DNA of 35,106 nt, from contig JAQVCU010000021.1 of assembly GCA_028689635.1 (NCBI GenBank), forward strand, positions 1-35,106, in the 5' to 3' direction. This DNA is from Oscillospiraceae bacterium (lineage in GTDB: Bacteria; Bacillota; Clostridia; Oscillospirales; Ruminococcaceae). The position numbers were made by a program, and so were the translations under genes. This document shows positions 15,581 through 23,245 of the stretch, one piece after another (the stretch's first letter is position 1; each line of letters opens with the position of its first letter). The notes below the pieces were generated by a model. It did not search any database, was not told the origin of the DNA, and was given only the letters and a program-made list of their open reading frames with translations.

Positions 15581-16861
15581 ATGATGATGAAATTTGAAGA
15601 TTACAAGTCCTATCTGAGCCCCGCCCTGGCAAAAACCACCGACCTGGTGATGAAAAGCGGCAAGGGCAGCTACCTGTACACCGAAGACGGTACGGAATAC
15701 CTGGATTTTGTCCAGGGCATTGCGGTAAACGCCCTGGGCCACTGCCATCCCGCCGTTACGAAAGCGATCTCGGATCAGGCCGCTTCCCTGATCAACGCCT
15801 CTTTTAACCTGGTGAATTTCCCCACCACCCTGGAGCTGGCCCGCCGCATCGCCGAGCTGGCCCCCGGCAAGCTGGGCTGCACTTTTTTCAGCAACGGCGG
15901 CGCCGAGGCGAACGACGGAGCCATCAAGCTGGCCAGAGCCTACACCAAGCGCCCCTGCATCATCGCGTTTAAAGGCTCCTTCCACGGGCGCACCATGGGC
16001 GCCACCAGCATCACCGGTTCCAATTCCAAATACCGCAAATATTACGAGCCCCTCATGGGCGGCGTCTATTTTACCCCTTACCCCTGCCGGGATCTGTGCC
16101 CAGCCGGCTACGACGAGGATCAGCGCGCCGATTATTGCCTCAAAGAGCTGCAGAGCCTGTTTAGCTACCTGGTAGCCCCCGAGACGGTGGCCGCCATCAT
16201 TATGGAGCCGATCATGGGCGAGGGCGGCTATGTGGTGCCGCCGAAAAAATTCGTCAAAGCCATCCGGGAGATCTGCGACAAACACGGGATCCTGCTGGTG
16301 TTCGACGAGATCCAGTGCGGCTACGGCCGCACGGGCAAAATGTTTGCCAGCGAGAACTTTGACGTGGTCCCCGATATCATGACCCTGGGCAAAGCCATTG
16401 CCGGCGGCCTGCCCATGAGCGCCGTCGTCAGCACGCCGGAGATCATGGAGGAGTGGCATCCCGGTATGCACGGCACCACCTTTGGCGGCAACCCCGTCTG
16501 CGCGGCGGCGGCCCTGGCTGTGCTGGATGAATTCAAAAAAGAGGACATCCTCGCCAACGTCAACGAGCAGGGCGCTTACCTGAAAGCCCGCCTGCTGGAT
16601 CTTCAGAAAAAATATCCCAACGTCATCGCCGACGTCCGCGGCCTTGGCCTGATGGTCGGCGTGGAGTTTCAGAACGACGACGGTACCCCCAGCGCCCAGC
16701 GCTTTGGCAAGGTGCGGGAGTTCTGCCTGGAAAACCACATGATGATCCTGGGATGCGGTGTCTATGGCAACGGAATGCGTTGGGCTACCCCTCTCAACGT
16801 CGCCCGCGCGGATCTGGACAAGGGCCTTGTCATCTTCGAAAAAGCCCTTGCCGCCCTTTGA
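15581..16861 (+). CDS. Class III PLP aminotransferase (4-aminobutyrate type)
   Basis: A 426-residue fold-type I aminotransferase resembling 4-aminobutyrate and acetylornithine aminotransferases. Seen: NGGAEANDGAIKLARAYTKR (105-124), FHGRTMG, FDEIQCGYGRTG (241-252) with the PLP-binding Asp242, and the Schiff-base Lys271 in TLGKAIAGG, then GTTFGGNPVCAAA. GGAGG lies 5 bases before ATG 15581; the next two codons are also ATG, so the start may shift by 3 or 6 bases. A Cys pair (167 and 173) sits in an insertion near PYPCRDLCPAGY. Operon with the iron alcohol dehydrogenase. Confidence 0.88.
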   Translation: MMMKFEDYKSYLSPALAKTTDLVMKSGKGSYLYTEDGTEYLDFVQGIAVNALGHCHPAVTKAISDQAASLINASFNLVNFPTTLELARRIAELAPGKLGCTFFSNGGAEANDGAIKLARAYTKRPCIIAFKGSFHGRTMGATSITGSNSKYRKYYEPLMGGVYFTPYPCRDLCPAGYDEDQRADYCLKELQSLFSYLVAPETVAAIIMEPIMGEGGYVVPPKKFVKAIREICDKHGILLVFDEIQCGYGRTGKMFASENFDVVPDIMTLGKAIAGGLPMSAVVSTPEIMEEWHPGMHGTTFGGNPVCAAAALAVLDEFKKEDILANVNEQGAYLKARLLDLQKKYPNVIADVRGLGLMVGVEFQNDDGTPSAQRFGKVREFCLENHMMILGCGVYGNGMRWATPLNVARADLDKGLVIFEKALAAL

Positions 16862-16916
16862 TCTGACGGATTCCCGCTTCAAATGAACGCCGGGCTTTGG
16901 GCCCGCGCCAAAAAAA

Positions 16917-16960
16917 GTGCCCCGACCCGGAAAACCGGGCCGGGGCGCTTTGCGTTTTTT
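16917..16960. terminator. Bidirectional terminator
   Basis: GCCCCG (16919-16924) and CCGG pair with CCGG and CGGGGC (to 16946), with A-rich DNA on the left and TTTTTT on the right, so it can serve both the aminotransferase and the convergent MATE gene. Confidence 0.8.
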
Positions 16961-17052
16961 GTCATTTCGCCTGCGGTCAAAAGCAGAGCGGGCTTAAAAG
17001 CCCTGCAAAACCTGCGGGCGGCCCGGTGTCTGGGCCAGGGCCGGAAAAGGGG

Positions 17053-18429
17053 CTACTGTTCCGCGGCCTGCGCCGGAAGGGGAACGGCGTCCGGCGGATA
17101 CGACCGATTTAGCCGCCGGATGCAGAAGAAATAGGCGAAAAAGAGGAAAATATCCGCCAGCAGCCAGGAAAGGGGGTTGGTAAAGCAGATGGCGAGAAAA
17201 TCCCAAAGATTTACCAGCACAAAGGCCACAAAAATGCGGGCGGTAAACTCCATGACGCCGGCCATCATGGCCTGGACGCTGAAGCCAAGGCCCTGCATGG
17301 CGTTGCGCAGGACAAAAAGGACGCCCAACAGCGGATAACAGGAAGCGCCGATGCGCAGGAGCAGCAGCGCCCGCTGGATGACAAGGGTCTCCTCGGGGCT
17401 GACGAACAGCAGCAACAGATAGGGCCCGCCGAAGGTGACAATGGCCCAGCTGGCCCCGACGAAAACCATGATGATGCACATGGCACGGCGCACGCCCTGC
17501 CGTACCCGGTCGATGCGCCGGGCGCCCAGGTTTTGGCCGCAGTAGGTGGCCAGGGCGATGCCGATCATCTCCATGGGGTGGATGAACAGGCCCTGCACCC
17601 GCATACCAGCGGTCATAGCCGCCACATAACCGGAGCCCAGGGAGTTGACAGCCACCTGCAAGATCACCGAACCCAGGGCGGTGAAAGAGGTCTGCAGGGC
17701 CATGGGCAAACCGATGCCGAGCTCTTTTTTCGCCAGGCCGCGATCCAGGCCCCACTCCCCCTTCTGCGGCAGCAGGAGGCGGAAGCGGCGGCAGAGGTAA
17801 ACGCCGCAGAGCGCGGCGGAAAGAAGCTGAGAGAGCACCGTGGCAAAGGCGGCCCCGCCCACGCCCCAGTGAAGGCCCAGCACGAACCAGAGATCCAGCC
17901 CGATGTTGAGAAAGGAAGCGAAAATCAGAAAATAAAGGGGCGTTTTGCTGTCCCCCACCGCCCGGAGGATGCCGGAGAAAAGATTGTAGAACAGGGTGGC
18001 GAGGATGCCCGCAAAAATAACGATGATATATTCGTAGGCCTGTCCGGCAATATCCTCGGGCGTGCCCATGGCCCGCAGCAGCCAGCGCCCGCCCAGCAGG
18101 GTGGCTGCGGTAAGCAGGACGCCGCCGCCAAGGCCCAGCCAGAGGGCATTGGCAACGCAGCGGCGCATGTTTCTCTGATCTCCCGCGCCAAAATATTGGG
18201 AAACGGGGATGGTGAGGCCGCTGCAAAGCCCCTGGACAAAGCCGATGATCAGGAAATTGAGGCTGCCGGTGGAGCCCACCGCCGCCAGGGCGCCGACGCC
18301 CAGTCCCCGGCCTACCACCATGGTATCGACCATGCTGTAGAGCTGCTGAAAAATATTGCCCGCAATGAGCGGGACGCAAAAGGAAAGCAGCAGACGAAAC
18401 GGGTCGCCGCGGGTCATATCCCTGACCAA
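17053..18429 (-). CDS. MATE-family multidrug efflux transporter
   Basis: A 458-residue inner membrane protein with about twelve helices in two repeats of six. Seen: the family opening DMTRGDPFRLLLSF-C-VPLIAGN, FQQLYSMVDTMVVGR, and the mirrored second-half segments GLPMALQTSFTALGS and GIALATYCGQNLGA. It exports drugs or metabolites using Na+ or H+. The start is taken as TTG at 18429, 7 bases after AAGGCGG, because relatives carry a few residues before D-M-T-x-G; ATG at 18417 is the alternative. Single-gene transcript with its own promoter. Confidence 0.93.
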   Translation of the reverse strand: MVRDMTRGDPFRLLLSFCVPLIAGNIFQQLYSMVDTMVVGRGLGVGALAAVGSTGSLNFLIIGFVQGLCSGLTIPVSQYFGAGDQRNMRRCVANALWLGLGGGVLLTAATLLGGRWLLRAMGTPEDIAGQAYEYIIVIFAGILATLFYNLFSGILRAVGDSKTPLYFLIFASFLNIGLDLWFVLGLHWGVGGAAFATVLSQLLSAALCGVYLCRRFRLLLPQKGEWGLDRGLAKKELGIGLPMALQTSFTALGSVILQVAVNSLGSGYVAAMTAGMRVQGLFIHPMEMIGIALATYCGQNLGARRIDRVRQGVRRAMCIIMVFVGASWAIVTFGGPYLLLLFVSPEETLVIQRALLLLRIGASCYPLLGVLFVLRNAMQGLGFSVQAMMAGVMEFTARIFVAFVLVNLWDFLAICFTNPLSWLLADIFLFFAYFFCIRRLNRSYPPDAVPLPAQAAEQ

Positions 18430-18456
18430 AAAACCACCGCCTTATGATATCGTTTT

Positions 18457-18494
18457 CATGAGCTCATGGTAATCCATTTTGCTCAAATTGTCAA
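18457..18494 (-). promoter_or_regulatory. Promoter and palindrome of the MATE gene
   Basis: On the minus strand TTGACA (18489-18494), 17-base spacer, TACCAT (18466-18471). A perfect palindrome CATGAGCTCATG (18457-18468) overlaps the -10 box and start site and is a plausible repressor site. Confidence 0.7.
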
Positions 18495-18511
18495 CGAAAA
18501 AAGGCGGGATC

Positions 18512-18546
18512 AAAAAGCCGCGGCCCGGAAAAATCCGAGCCGCGGC
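18512..18546 (-). terminator. Terminator of the sensory hydrogenase operon
   Basis: GCCGCGGC repeats at 18517-18524 and 18539-18546 form an 8-bp stem, followed on the minus strand by TTTTT. It lies just after the small membrane protein gene. Confidence 0.8.
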
Positions 18547-18552
18547 GAAGGA

Positions 18553-18735
18553 TCAGAGAGAGGCGAAGATCCAGAGCAGGTCCAGCAGGAACAGGATGGC
18601 AAAAGCCACTTCTGTAAGGATACCGGCCGTGTGAAGTTTCCGGTTTTGCCGCGCGGCGCCCAGCACCATCATCACCAGGCCCGCGAGGAACAGGGCCCCG
18701 TTTAGCCAGGGCAAAAACTTGAGCAGATTTTCCAT
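18553..18735 (-). CDS. Small two-helix membrane protein
   Basis: A 60-residue protein with two hydrophobic helices (about residues 10-27 and 40-58) joined by a basic turn (RQNRKLH). ATG at 18735 follows GTGAGG with suitable spacing, and the gene lies 16 bases after the PHP gene and just before the operon terminator, so it is very probably real and co-transcribed with the sensory hydrogenase. No family recognised. It could be a membrane anchor or output partner of the module; that is inference from position. Confidence 0.75.
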   Translation of the reverse strand: MENLLKFLPWLNGALFLAGLVMMVLGAARQNRKLHTAGILTEVAFAILFLLDLLWIFASL

Positions 18736-18751
18736 GGAACCTCACTTTCTA

Positions 18752-19462
18752 TCAGGCCTTGGCGGATGAAAAGCCAAGATAATCCAAAAAGCTGTTGCAT
18801 TCGACCCAGTGCTCCCCGCCGGAGATGTCCCACAGGTAGTGGGCGTCGGAATTGTGAAGCAGCTTCATTTCCCGGGTGAGGGGATGATCCCGGCGCAGGG
18901 CCTCCACATGGGTAGGATCCGCTATCTCGCAAAAGGAAAACCCCCACTCCGGGGCAAAATACCCCAGGTTGGAGAGGACGCTGGTGGAGCTTTTGTCCAC
19001 ATGGGCGGGAAAAGCCACGCCCCCCATGCCGCGAACCAGTCCGCTTACCTCCTCGATGCTGATGGAGGTGGCGTTGATGAGCAGCAGCGCCTCGGAGCCG
19101 GTGACGCGGTCGGCGGCGTCCAGGATCTGCTGTTCGCCAAAAATATCCGGCCGGTTTTCCACCGGCGGCAGGCGGTCGTGGACATAAGTATCAAAGGCCA
19201 TGGCGGGCTCCAGAGAGGGGAACAGGCACACCACGTGGACTTCCTCCGAGGTGGTAAGCTCCATGCCCGGCAGGGCCAGCAGGGGCATCCCCCGGGCGGC
19301 CTCCAGAAAGGCGGGGCAATTTTTACAGGAATTGTGGTCGGTAAGGGCCACGGCATCCAGGCCGTTGAGCGCCGCCATGTTGAGGATGTTGTTGGGGGTC
19401 ATATCCAGGTCTCCGCAGGGGGAGAGGGCGGAATGCAGGTGCAGGTCATAGTGGATTTTCAT
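18752..19462 (-). CDS. PHP-domain phosphoesterase
   Basis: A 236-residue PHP metal-dependent hydrolase. Seen: DLHLHSALSPCGD at the start (H-x-H), ALTDHNSCKNCP, PGMELTTSEEVHV, FPAHVDKSS and LLHNSDAHYL, which together give the His/Asp/Glu metal-binding set. Relatives hydrolyse phosphoesters of nucleotides or small metabolites. ATG at 19462 follows GGGAGGGG. It lies 23 bases behind a DRTGG gene and belongs to the hydrogenase-linked signalling operon, where a phosphatase role in resetting the signal is possible but unproven. Confidence 0.88.
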   Translation of the reverse strand: MKIHYDLHLHSALSPCGDLDMTPNNILNMAALNGLDAVALTDHNSCKNCPAFLEAARGMPLLALPGMELTTSEEVHVVCLFPSLEPAMAFDTYVHDRLPPVENRPDIFGEQQILDAADRVTGSEALLLINATSISIEEVSGLVRGMGGVAFPAHVDKSSTSVLSNLGYFAPEWGFSFCEIADPTHVEALRRDHPLTREMKLLHNSDAHYLWDISGGEHWVECNSFLDYLGFSSAKA

Positions 19463-19485
19463 GGCGCTGCCCCTCCCTTTTTGTA

Positions 19486-19833
19486 TTATTGCCGTGCCGA
19501 AAGCAGTTCATGCACCGCCAGGGCGGTTTCAAACACGGGCTCCCCGCTGGAGAGCACCGCCACATCCTGGGCTTCGGCCTTCTCCTTGGCGGCAGGATCC
19601 AGGGCGACGCCATCCGCCAGGATGACGCAGGCGCAGTCCGCCAAAACGGCCACGGCCACGGCGTTGACATTGCCCATGACCGTCACCCAGGCGCAGCCCG
19701 CCGGGGCGCGGCCCATGACAAAGCTGAGCAGGTCGCAGCTGTAGGCGCAGTCTACCGCCCTCTCCAGGCTCTGGCCGCCGGCGAGGACGGAAAAGCCGAG
19801 CTCGCGGGCGAGGACGGCGGGGGTGATCTTCAT
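19486..19833 (-). CDS. DRTGG-domain protein (second copy)
   Basis: A 115-residue protein matching the DRTGG domain, a small regulatory fold also found between CBS and kinase-like domains. Seen: LLSFVMGRAPAGCAWVTVMG and an alternating hydrophobic core (VNAVAVAVLADCACVILADG). ATG at 19833 follows AAAGGAG. It lies between the sensory hydrogenase and PHP genes. A second DRTGG gene heads the same operon at 21720-22073. Confidence 0.82.
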   Translation of the reverse strand: MKITPAVLARELGFSVLAGGQSLERAVDCAYSCDLLSFVMGRAPAGCAWVTVMGNVNAVAVAVLADCACVILADGVALDPAAKEKAEAQDVAVLSSGEPVFETALAVHELLSARQ

Positions 19834-19854
19834 AGGAAGGCTCCTTTCGGGGGA

Positions 19855-21174
19855 TTATTTCTGCGAATCCCCAAAGGGATCGTTAAACTGTTTGGGGATG
19901 TGGTGCTCTAATTGGGCGATGGAATCGGCCAGGGTCTTCATGCGGTCGCGCAGCAGGAAGACGCAGTCATCCGGGGAACCGTAGCCCCGCACCACGTCCT
20001 CCGCCAGGGCGCGGCAGCTGGGGGCGCCGCAGGCGCCGCAATCCAGCCCTTTAAAAGCGTTGGCGATGGTCTCGATCTCCGAGAGCTTTTCCATGGCGAC
20101 GGTGATGTTCTCGTCCAATTGCAGCACCGGCTCATACTGGATGTCGGTGTCAAATTTGGCGTAGCGAGGGATGGCATCCCCCACCCGGTTGCAGGAAACG
20201 GGCAGGTATTTGCGGATGCGTTTGAGCTTTGCCTTGGCGATATAGGGGTTTTCCACCGTCAGCACGCCGCCTACGCAGCCGCCGGAACAGGCGTTGAGCT
20301 CGACAAAATCCAGATCCCCCAGCTTTTCGTCTTCCAGATCCTCCAGGACCTTGATCACGTTTTCGATGCCGTCTGCGGCGAGATACCGGTCGTTGAGCAG
20401 GGCCGCGGCCTCACCGCCGCTGGACCCCCAGCCAAGGCCCATGCGGCCGGCGGAGGAGAGCTCCCGGGGTTCTTTGACCTCTTTCATGAAGTGGAGCATG
20501 GGCGGATAGACGTCCCGGATGGCGACAACGCCGTCGATGTAGCTTTGGCGGGTACCCAAGGGCATTTTCACCGCCGTCACTTTGGCGGGACAGGGGGAGA
20601 TAAAGATGGCCCCGATGGCCTCGGCGGGGAGGCCGGTTTTCTCCATGGCGGCTTTTTTGGCCATGCGGGCGGCAATCTCCACCGGGGGAAGCAGGGGCAG
20701 GATGTTTTCGATGAGGTCGGGGAAACGCACCCGGATCAGCCGGGTGACGGTGGGACAGGCGGAGCTGATGACCGGACGGGTGAGCAGCCCTTCGCTCATG
20801 AGCTTGCGGGTGGCGTCGGAGACGATCTCCGCCGCCCGGGCCACCTCAAACACGTCGTCAAAGCCCATGCCCAACAGGGCGTTGAGGATAAGGTCCGGAT
20901 CGTCCAGGTTGTTGAACTGTCCGTACAGGGCCGGAGCGGGCAGGGCGACGCGGTACTGGTATTGATCCATAATGGAAAGGGGGTCGAACAGGGGCTTTTT
21001 GGCGTGATGGGGGCAGACCCGGATGCATTCCCCGCAGTCGATACAGCGGTCGGAGAGGATCTTGGCCTTTCCGTCCCGCACCCGGATCGCCTCGGTGGGG
21101 CAGCGCTTGATGCAGTTGATGCACCCGCGGCAAAGATCCCTATCCAAAGTGACGGAATGAAAGAACTGGCTCAT
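19855..21174 (-). CDS. Sensory-type [FeFe] hydrogenase domain protein
   Basis: A 439-residue iron-sulfur protein. N-terminal double [4Fe-4S] ferredoxin (Cys15-34 region and Cys44-54 region), then an H-cluster domain with divergent motifs: SSACP (137-141) for TSCCP, SPCPAK (193-198) for MPCxxK, and ACSGGCVGG (295-303). The proton-relay Cys is Ala, as in sensory hydrogenases. A C-terminal Fe-S domain carries Cys379, 382, 387 and 404. There is no PAS domain or kinase in the chain. In context with a GHKL ATPase, two DRTGG proteins and a PHP enzyme, it is probably an H2 or redox sensor. ATG at 21174 follows GGAG. Confidence 0.88.
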   Translation of the reverse strand: MSQFFHSVTLDRDLCRGCINCIKRCPTEAIRVRDGKAKILSDRCIDCGECIRVCPHHAKKPLFDPLSIMDQYQYRVALPAPALYGQFNNLDDPDLILNALLGMGFDDVFEVARAAEIVSDATRKLMSEGLLTRPVISSACPTVTRLIRVRFPDLIENILPLLPPVEIAARMAKKAAMEKTGLPAEAIGAIFISPCPAKVTAVKMPLGTRQSYIDGVVAIRDVYPPMLHFMKEVKEPRELSSAGRMGLGWGSSGGEAAALLNDRYLAADGIENVIKVLEDLEDEKLGDLDFVELNACSGGCVGGVLTVENPYIAKAKLKRIRKYLPVSCNRVGDAIPRYAKFDTDIQYEPVLQLDENITVAMEKLSEIETIANAFKGLDCGACGAPSCRALAEDVVRGYGSPDDCVFLLRDRMKTLADSIAQLEHHIPKQFNDPFGDSQK

Positions 21175-21294
21175 AACGCGTTACTCCGTTCCGCCGCCGG
21201 CAAAAAGTCCATACACGGGCGCAGCCATGGCCAGGAAAACCGGGCCGCGGCGCCCGCCGGCGGCATTTGGCCGGGTGCCCGGCCTGATTTGATT

Positions 21295-21720
21295 TCAGTG
21301 GCAGAGAACGGTCATGCGCACGGTGGTGCCCTGGCCCACGACGCTCTCTACCGTCATATCGTCGCTGCATTTTTTCATGTTGGGCAGGCCCATGCCGGCG
21401 CCAAAGCCCAGGGAGCGCACGTCGTCCGGGGCGGTGGACCAGCCCTCCTGCATGGCGAGATCGATGTTCGCAATGCCGGGGCCGTGATCGACGAGGACCA
21501 TGCGCACCTCGTCCGGGGTGATGTCCACGTCAATGGAACCGCCGCCGGCGTGGATGACCATATTGATCTCCCCTTCGTACATGGCGATGGCCACCTTGCG
21601 GATGACCTCCGGGTTGATCCCGATCTTCTTCAGGGCCTTTTTCACGCTGCTGGAGGCCTCCCCCGCCCGGGTAAAATCATCCCCGGGGACGGTATACTGA
21701 AAATGGATGGTCTGAGGCAT
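21295..21720 (-). CDS. GHKL ATPase, RsbW-like serine kinase/anti-sigma type
   Basis: A 141-residue single-domain GHKL ATPase. Seen: AIAMYEGEINMVIHAGG (N box), LVDHGPGI (G1) and GFGAGMGLPNMKK (G2). It lacks a dimerisation and phospho-acceptor domain, as in RsbW/SpoIIAB-type kinases, so it probably phosphorylates or sequesters a partner protein. ATG at 21720 overlaps the stop of the upstream DRTGG gene (TAATG), a sign of tight coupling. The 120-base gap to the hydrogenase gene holds a GC-rich stem at 21269-21284 without a T-tract. Confidence 0.88.
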   Translation of the reverse strand: MPQTIHFQYTVPGDDFTRAGEASSSVKKALKKIGINPEVIRKVAIAMYEGEINMVIHAGGGSIDVDITPDEVRMVLVDHGPGIANIDLAMQEGWSTAPDDVRSLGFGAGMGLPNMKKCSDDMTVESVVGQGTTVRMTVLCH

Positions 21721-22073
21721 TAAATGGTACACCCGCCTTTCAGGCCGTTTTCGTATAGCAGGCCACAGGCGGTGAACATGCGGTAGGGCGTGCTGAGCAA
21801 GGCGATGCCGCGCTCTTTGGCCAGCTCCACAATGGTGGGATCCGGGTTTTTCCCCCGGACAAAGACGATGCACACCATGTCCATCATCTCGGCGGTGCGC
21901 ACCACCTGGGGGTTTACAAGGCCGGTGAGCAACACGGACTGATCCTTCACAAAGGCCAGCACGTCGCTCATCATGTCGCTGCCACAGGCGGTGTGCACCT
22001 CGCTGTCGAGCAGATCCTCGTTGGCGTGGAGCACGGTGGCTTTTAGGATGGTTTGGATATCACGGACAATCAT
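21720..22073 (-). CDS. DRTGG-domain protein (first copy)
   Basis: A 117-residue DRTGG protein: CGSDMMSDVLAFVKDQ, LLTGLVNPQVVRTAEMM and a late GIALLSTPYRMFTACGLLYE. It heads the sensory hydrogenase operon, with ATG at 22073 behind GGGAGGA, and overlaps the GHKL ATPase start by one base. Such DRTGG proteins often lie next to hydrogenase genes in Clostridia; their ligand is unknown. Confidence 0.85.
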   Translation of the reverse strand: MIVRDIQTILKATVLHANEDLLDSEVHTACGSDMMSDVLAFVKDQSVLLTGLVNPQVVRTAEMMDMVCIVFVRGKNPDPTIVELAKERGIALLSTPYRMFTACGLLYENGLKGGCTI

Positions 22074-22238
22074 AATTGATTCCTCCCGGAAGGGTTTCGG
22101 GGCATACGGTAATTTGTTTGTTTGCAGCGGGCCGCAGGGCGCGAAACGTCCGCGGAAAGGGAGACACGCAGCTTTTTCGGCAAAGGGGCGAAGAAAATGC
22201 CGCGGGCGGGACGGCTCCCCGCCCCAGCTTATAGGGCT

Positions 22239-22268
22239 ATTATATCACCTGCGGTTCCCGCGCCGCAA
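22239..22268 (-). promoter_or_regulatory. Promoter of the sensory hydrogenase operon
   Basis: On the minus strand TTGCGG (22263-22268), 18-base spacer, TATAAT (22239-22244) preceded by TG one base upstream (extended -10). Leader about 160 bases. Confidence 0.7.
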
Positions 22269-22332
22269 CCAAGGCGGAAAACTTTCTTTTTGACGGCGCA
22301 TTTTCCGGCACCCCGCACGAGAAAAACGGATC

Positions 22333-22406
22333 GGAATTGTACATTATGCACAGGCAATTTTTATTTAACAGGGGCCGTCCCGTGAAAAACAGGAATTGTG
22401 CATAAT
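22333..22406. repeat. Direct repeat between the two hydrogenase operons
   Basis: GGAATTGTACATTAT (22333-22347) and GGAATTGTGCATAAT (22392-22406) differ at two positions and are each preceded by GAAAAAC close by, 59 bases apart. They lie between the divergent promoters and may be binding sites of a shared regulator. Confidence 0.45.
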
Positions 22407-22494
22407 ACTCGCCGCAAAATAGACGATATTTTAAAATAAATTACATAAAGTTGAGGCGCCGCTTCGAATGTTTGTAGCTTTTTCTCACAATATC

Positions 22495-22503
22495 TGATAT
22501 AAT
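22495..22503 (+). promoter_or_regulatory. Extended -10 promoter of the hydrogenase operon
   Basis: TG-A-TATAAT (22495-22503) with no good -35 box at the usual distance. The weak -35 suggests activator dependence. The leader of about 235 bases holds the stems described at 22677-22727. Confidence 0.6.
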
Positions 22504-22676
22504 TTTAACCGATCTAATCCGGCGGGTGAAGGGCTTTGGGGGCGGTATTCCCGTGCTGCTTTTGGAGGTTTTGCACAACGCTGGGAAAAAGGATTTCCCG
22601 CGCAGGGACAAGGGCCGCCGAAAGATGGGGAAGAAAAGCGCGGACGGCGTCCAGCCCAGGGCCTTGACGTGGAAAA

Positions 22677-22727
22677 CACAAAGGAGCTTCCTTTGTGGAT
22701 CTGAATTTTTTTGCCGCCCCGCGGCAA
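22677..22727 (+). promoter_or_regulatory. Two leader hairpins ahead of hndA
   Basis: CACAAAGGA and TCCTTTGTG pair around GCT (22677-22697); after a T-rich stretch TTGCCGC and GCGGCAA pair around CCC (22711-22727), ending 4 bases before the GGAGG ribosome binding site (22732-22736). Possible control of translation or mRNA stability. Confidence 0.5.
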
Positions 22728-22744
22728 GGATGGAGGTTTGATGA

Positions 22745-23242
22745 ATGGCTAACACGATTTCATCCGTTCCTTTTGCCGGAACAAAGGAACAGGAAAAAGA
22801 GCTGCTGGAAGTTGTGAAGAAGCACAAGGGCCAGCAGGGCGCCCTCATGCCCATTATGCAGGAGGCCCAGGGGATCTATGGATATCTGCCCATCGAGGTG
22901 CAGAAGATCATCGCCCGGGAGCTGGAGGTTTCGCTGGAGGAAGTATACGGCGTGGCCACCTTCTATTCCCAGTTCTCCCTGAACCCCAAGGGCCAGTACA
23001 AGATCTCGGTCTGTCTGGGTACCGCCTGCTACGTCAAAGGCTCTGGCGACGTCTATGACAAGCTGCAGGAGACGCTGAAGATCAAGGGCGGCGAGTGCAC
23101 CCCCGACGGCAAGTTCTCTCTGGAAGCCTGCCGCTGCATCGGCGCCTGCGGCCTGGCCCCGGTCCTGACCGTCAACGACGACGTCTACGGACGCCTGATC
23201 GTGGACGACGTCCCCGGTATCCTGGCAAAATACATGGACTAA
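22745..23242 (+). CDS. hndA: NuoE-like [2Fe-2S] subunit of the NADH-linked hydrogenase
   Basis: A 165-residue thioredoxin-fold ferredoxin subunit (NuoE/HydC/HndA type). Ligand cysteines 90, 95, 131 and 135 have the family spacing (C-x4-C and C-x3-C); GVATFYSQFSL is typical of NuoE. It transfers electrons between the flavin subunit and the hydrogenase subunit. ATG at 22745 follows GGAGG with 8 bases spacing. First gene of a five-gene operon. Confidence 0.93.
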   Translation: MANTISSVPFAGTKEQEKELLEVVKKHKGQQGALMPIMQEAQGIYGYLPIEVQKIIARELEVSLEEVYGVATFYSQFSLNPKGQYKISVCLGTACYVKGSGDVYDKLQETLKIKGGECTPDGKFSLEACRCIGACGLAPVLTVNDDVYGRLIVDDVPGILAKYMD

Positions 23243-23245
23243 GCC

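Noticed and set aside
19912-21723. 603-codon open frame on the plus strand
   Set aside because: Antisense to the sensory hydrogenase and GHKL genes, whose motifs are clear; no ribosome binding site.
22362-22372. Half of a Rex-like site (TTTAACA) between the hydrogenase operons
   Set aside because: The matching second half is missing, so I do not call a Rex operator.
2428-22627. Identical 15-mer GGCCGCCGAAAGATG at 2428-2442 and 22613-22627
   Set aside because: One shared 15-mer in 35 kb of GC-rich DNA is expected by chance; flanks do not align.
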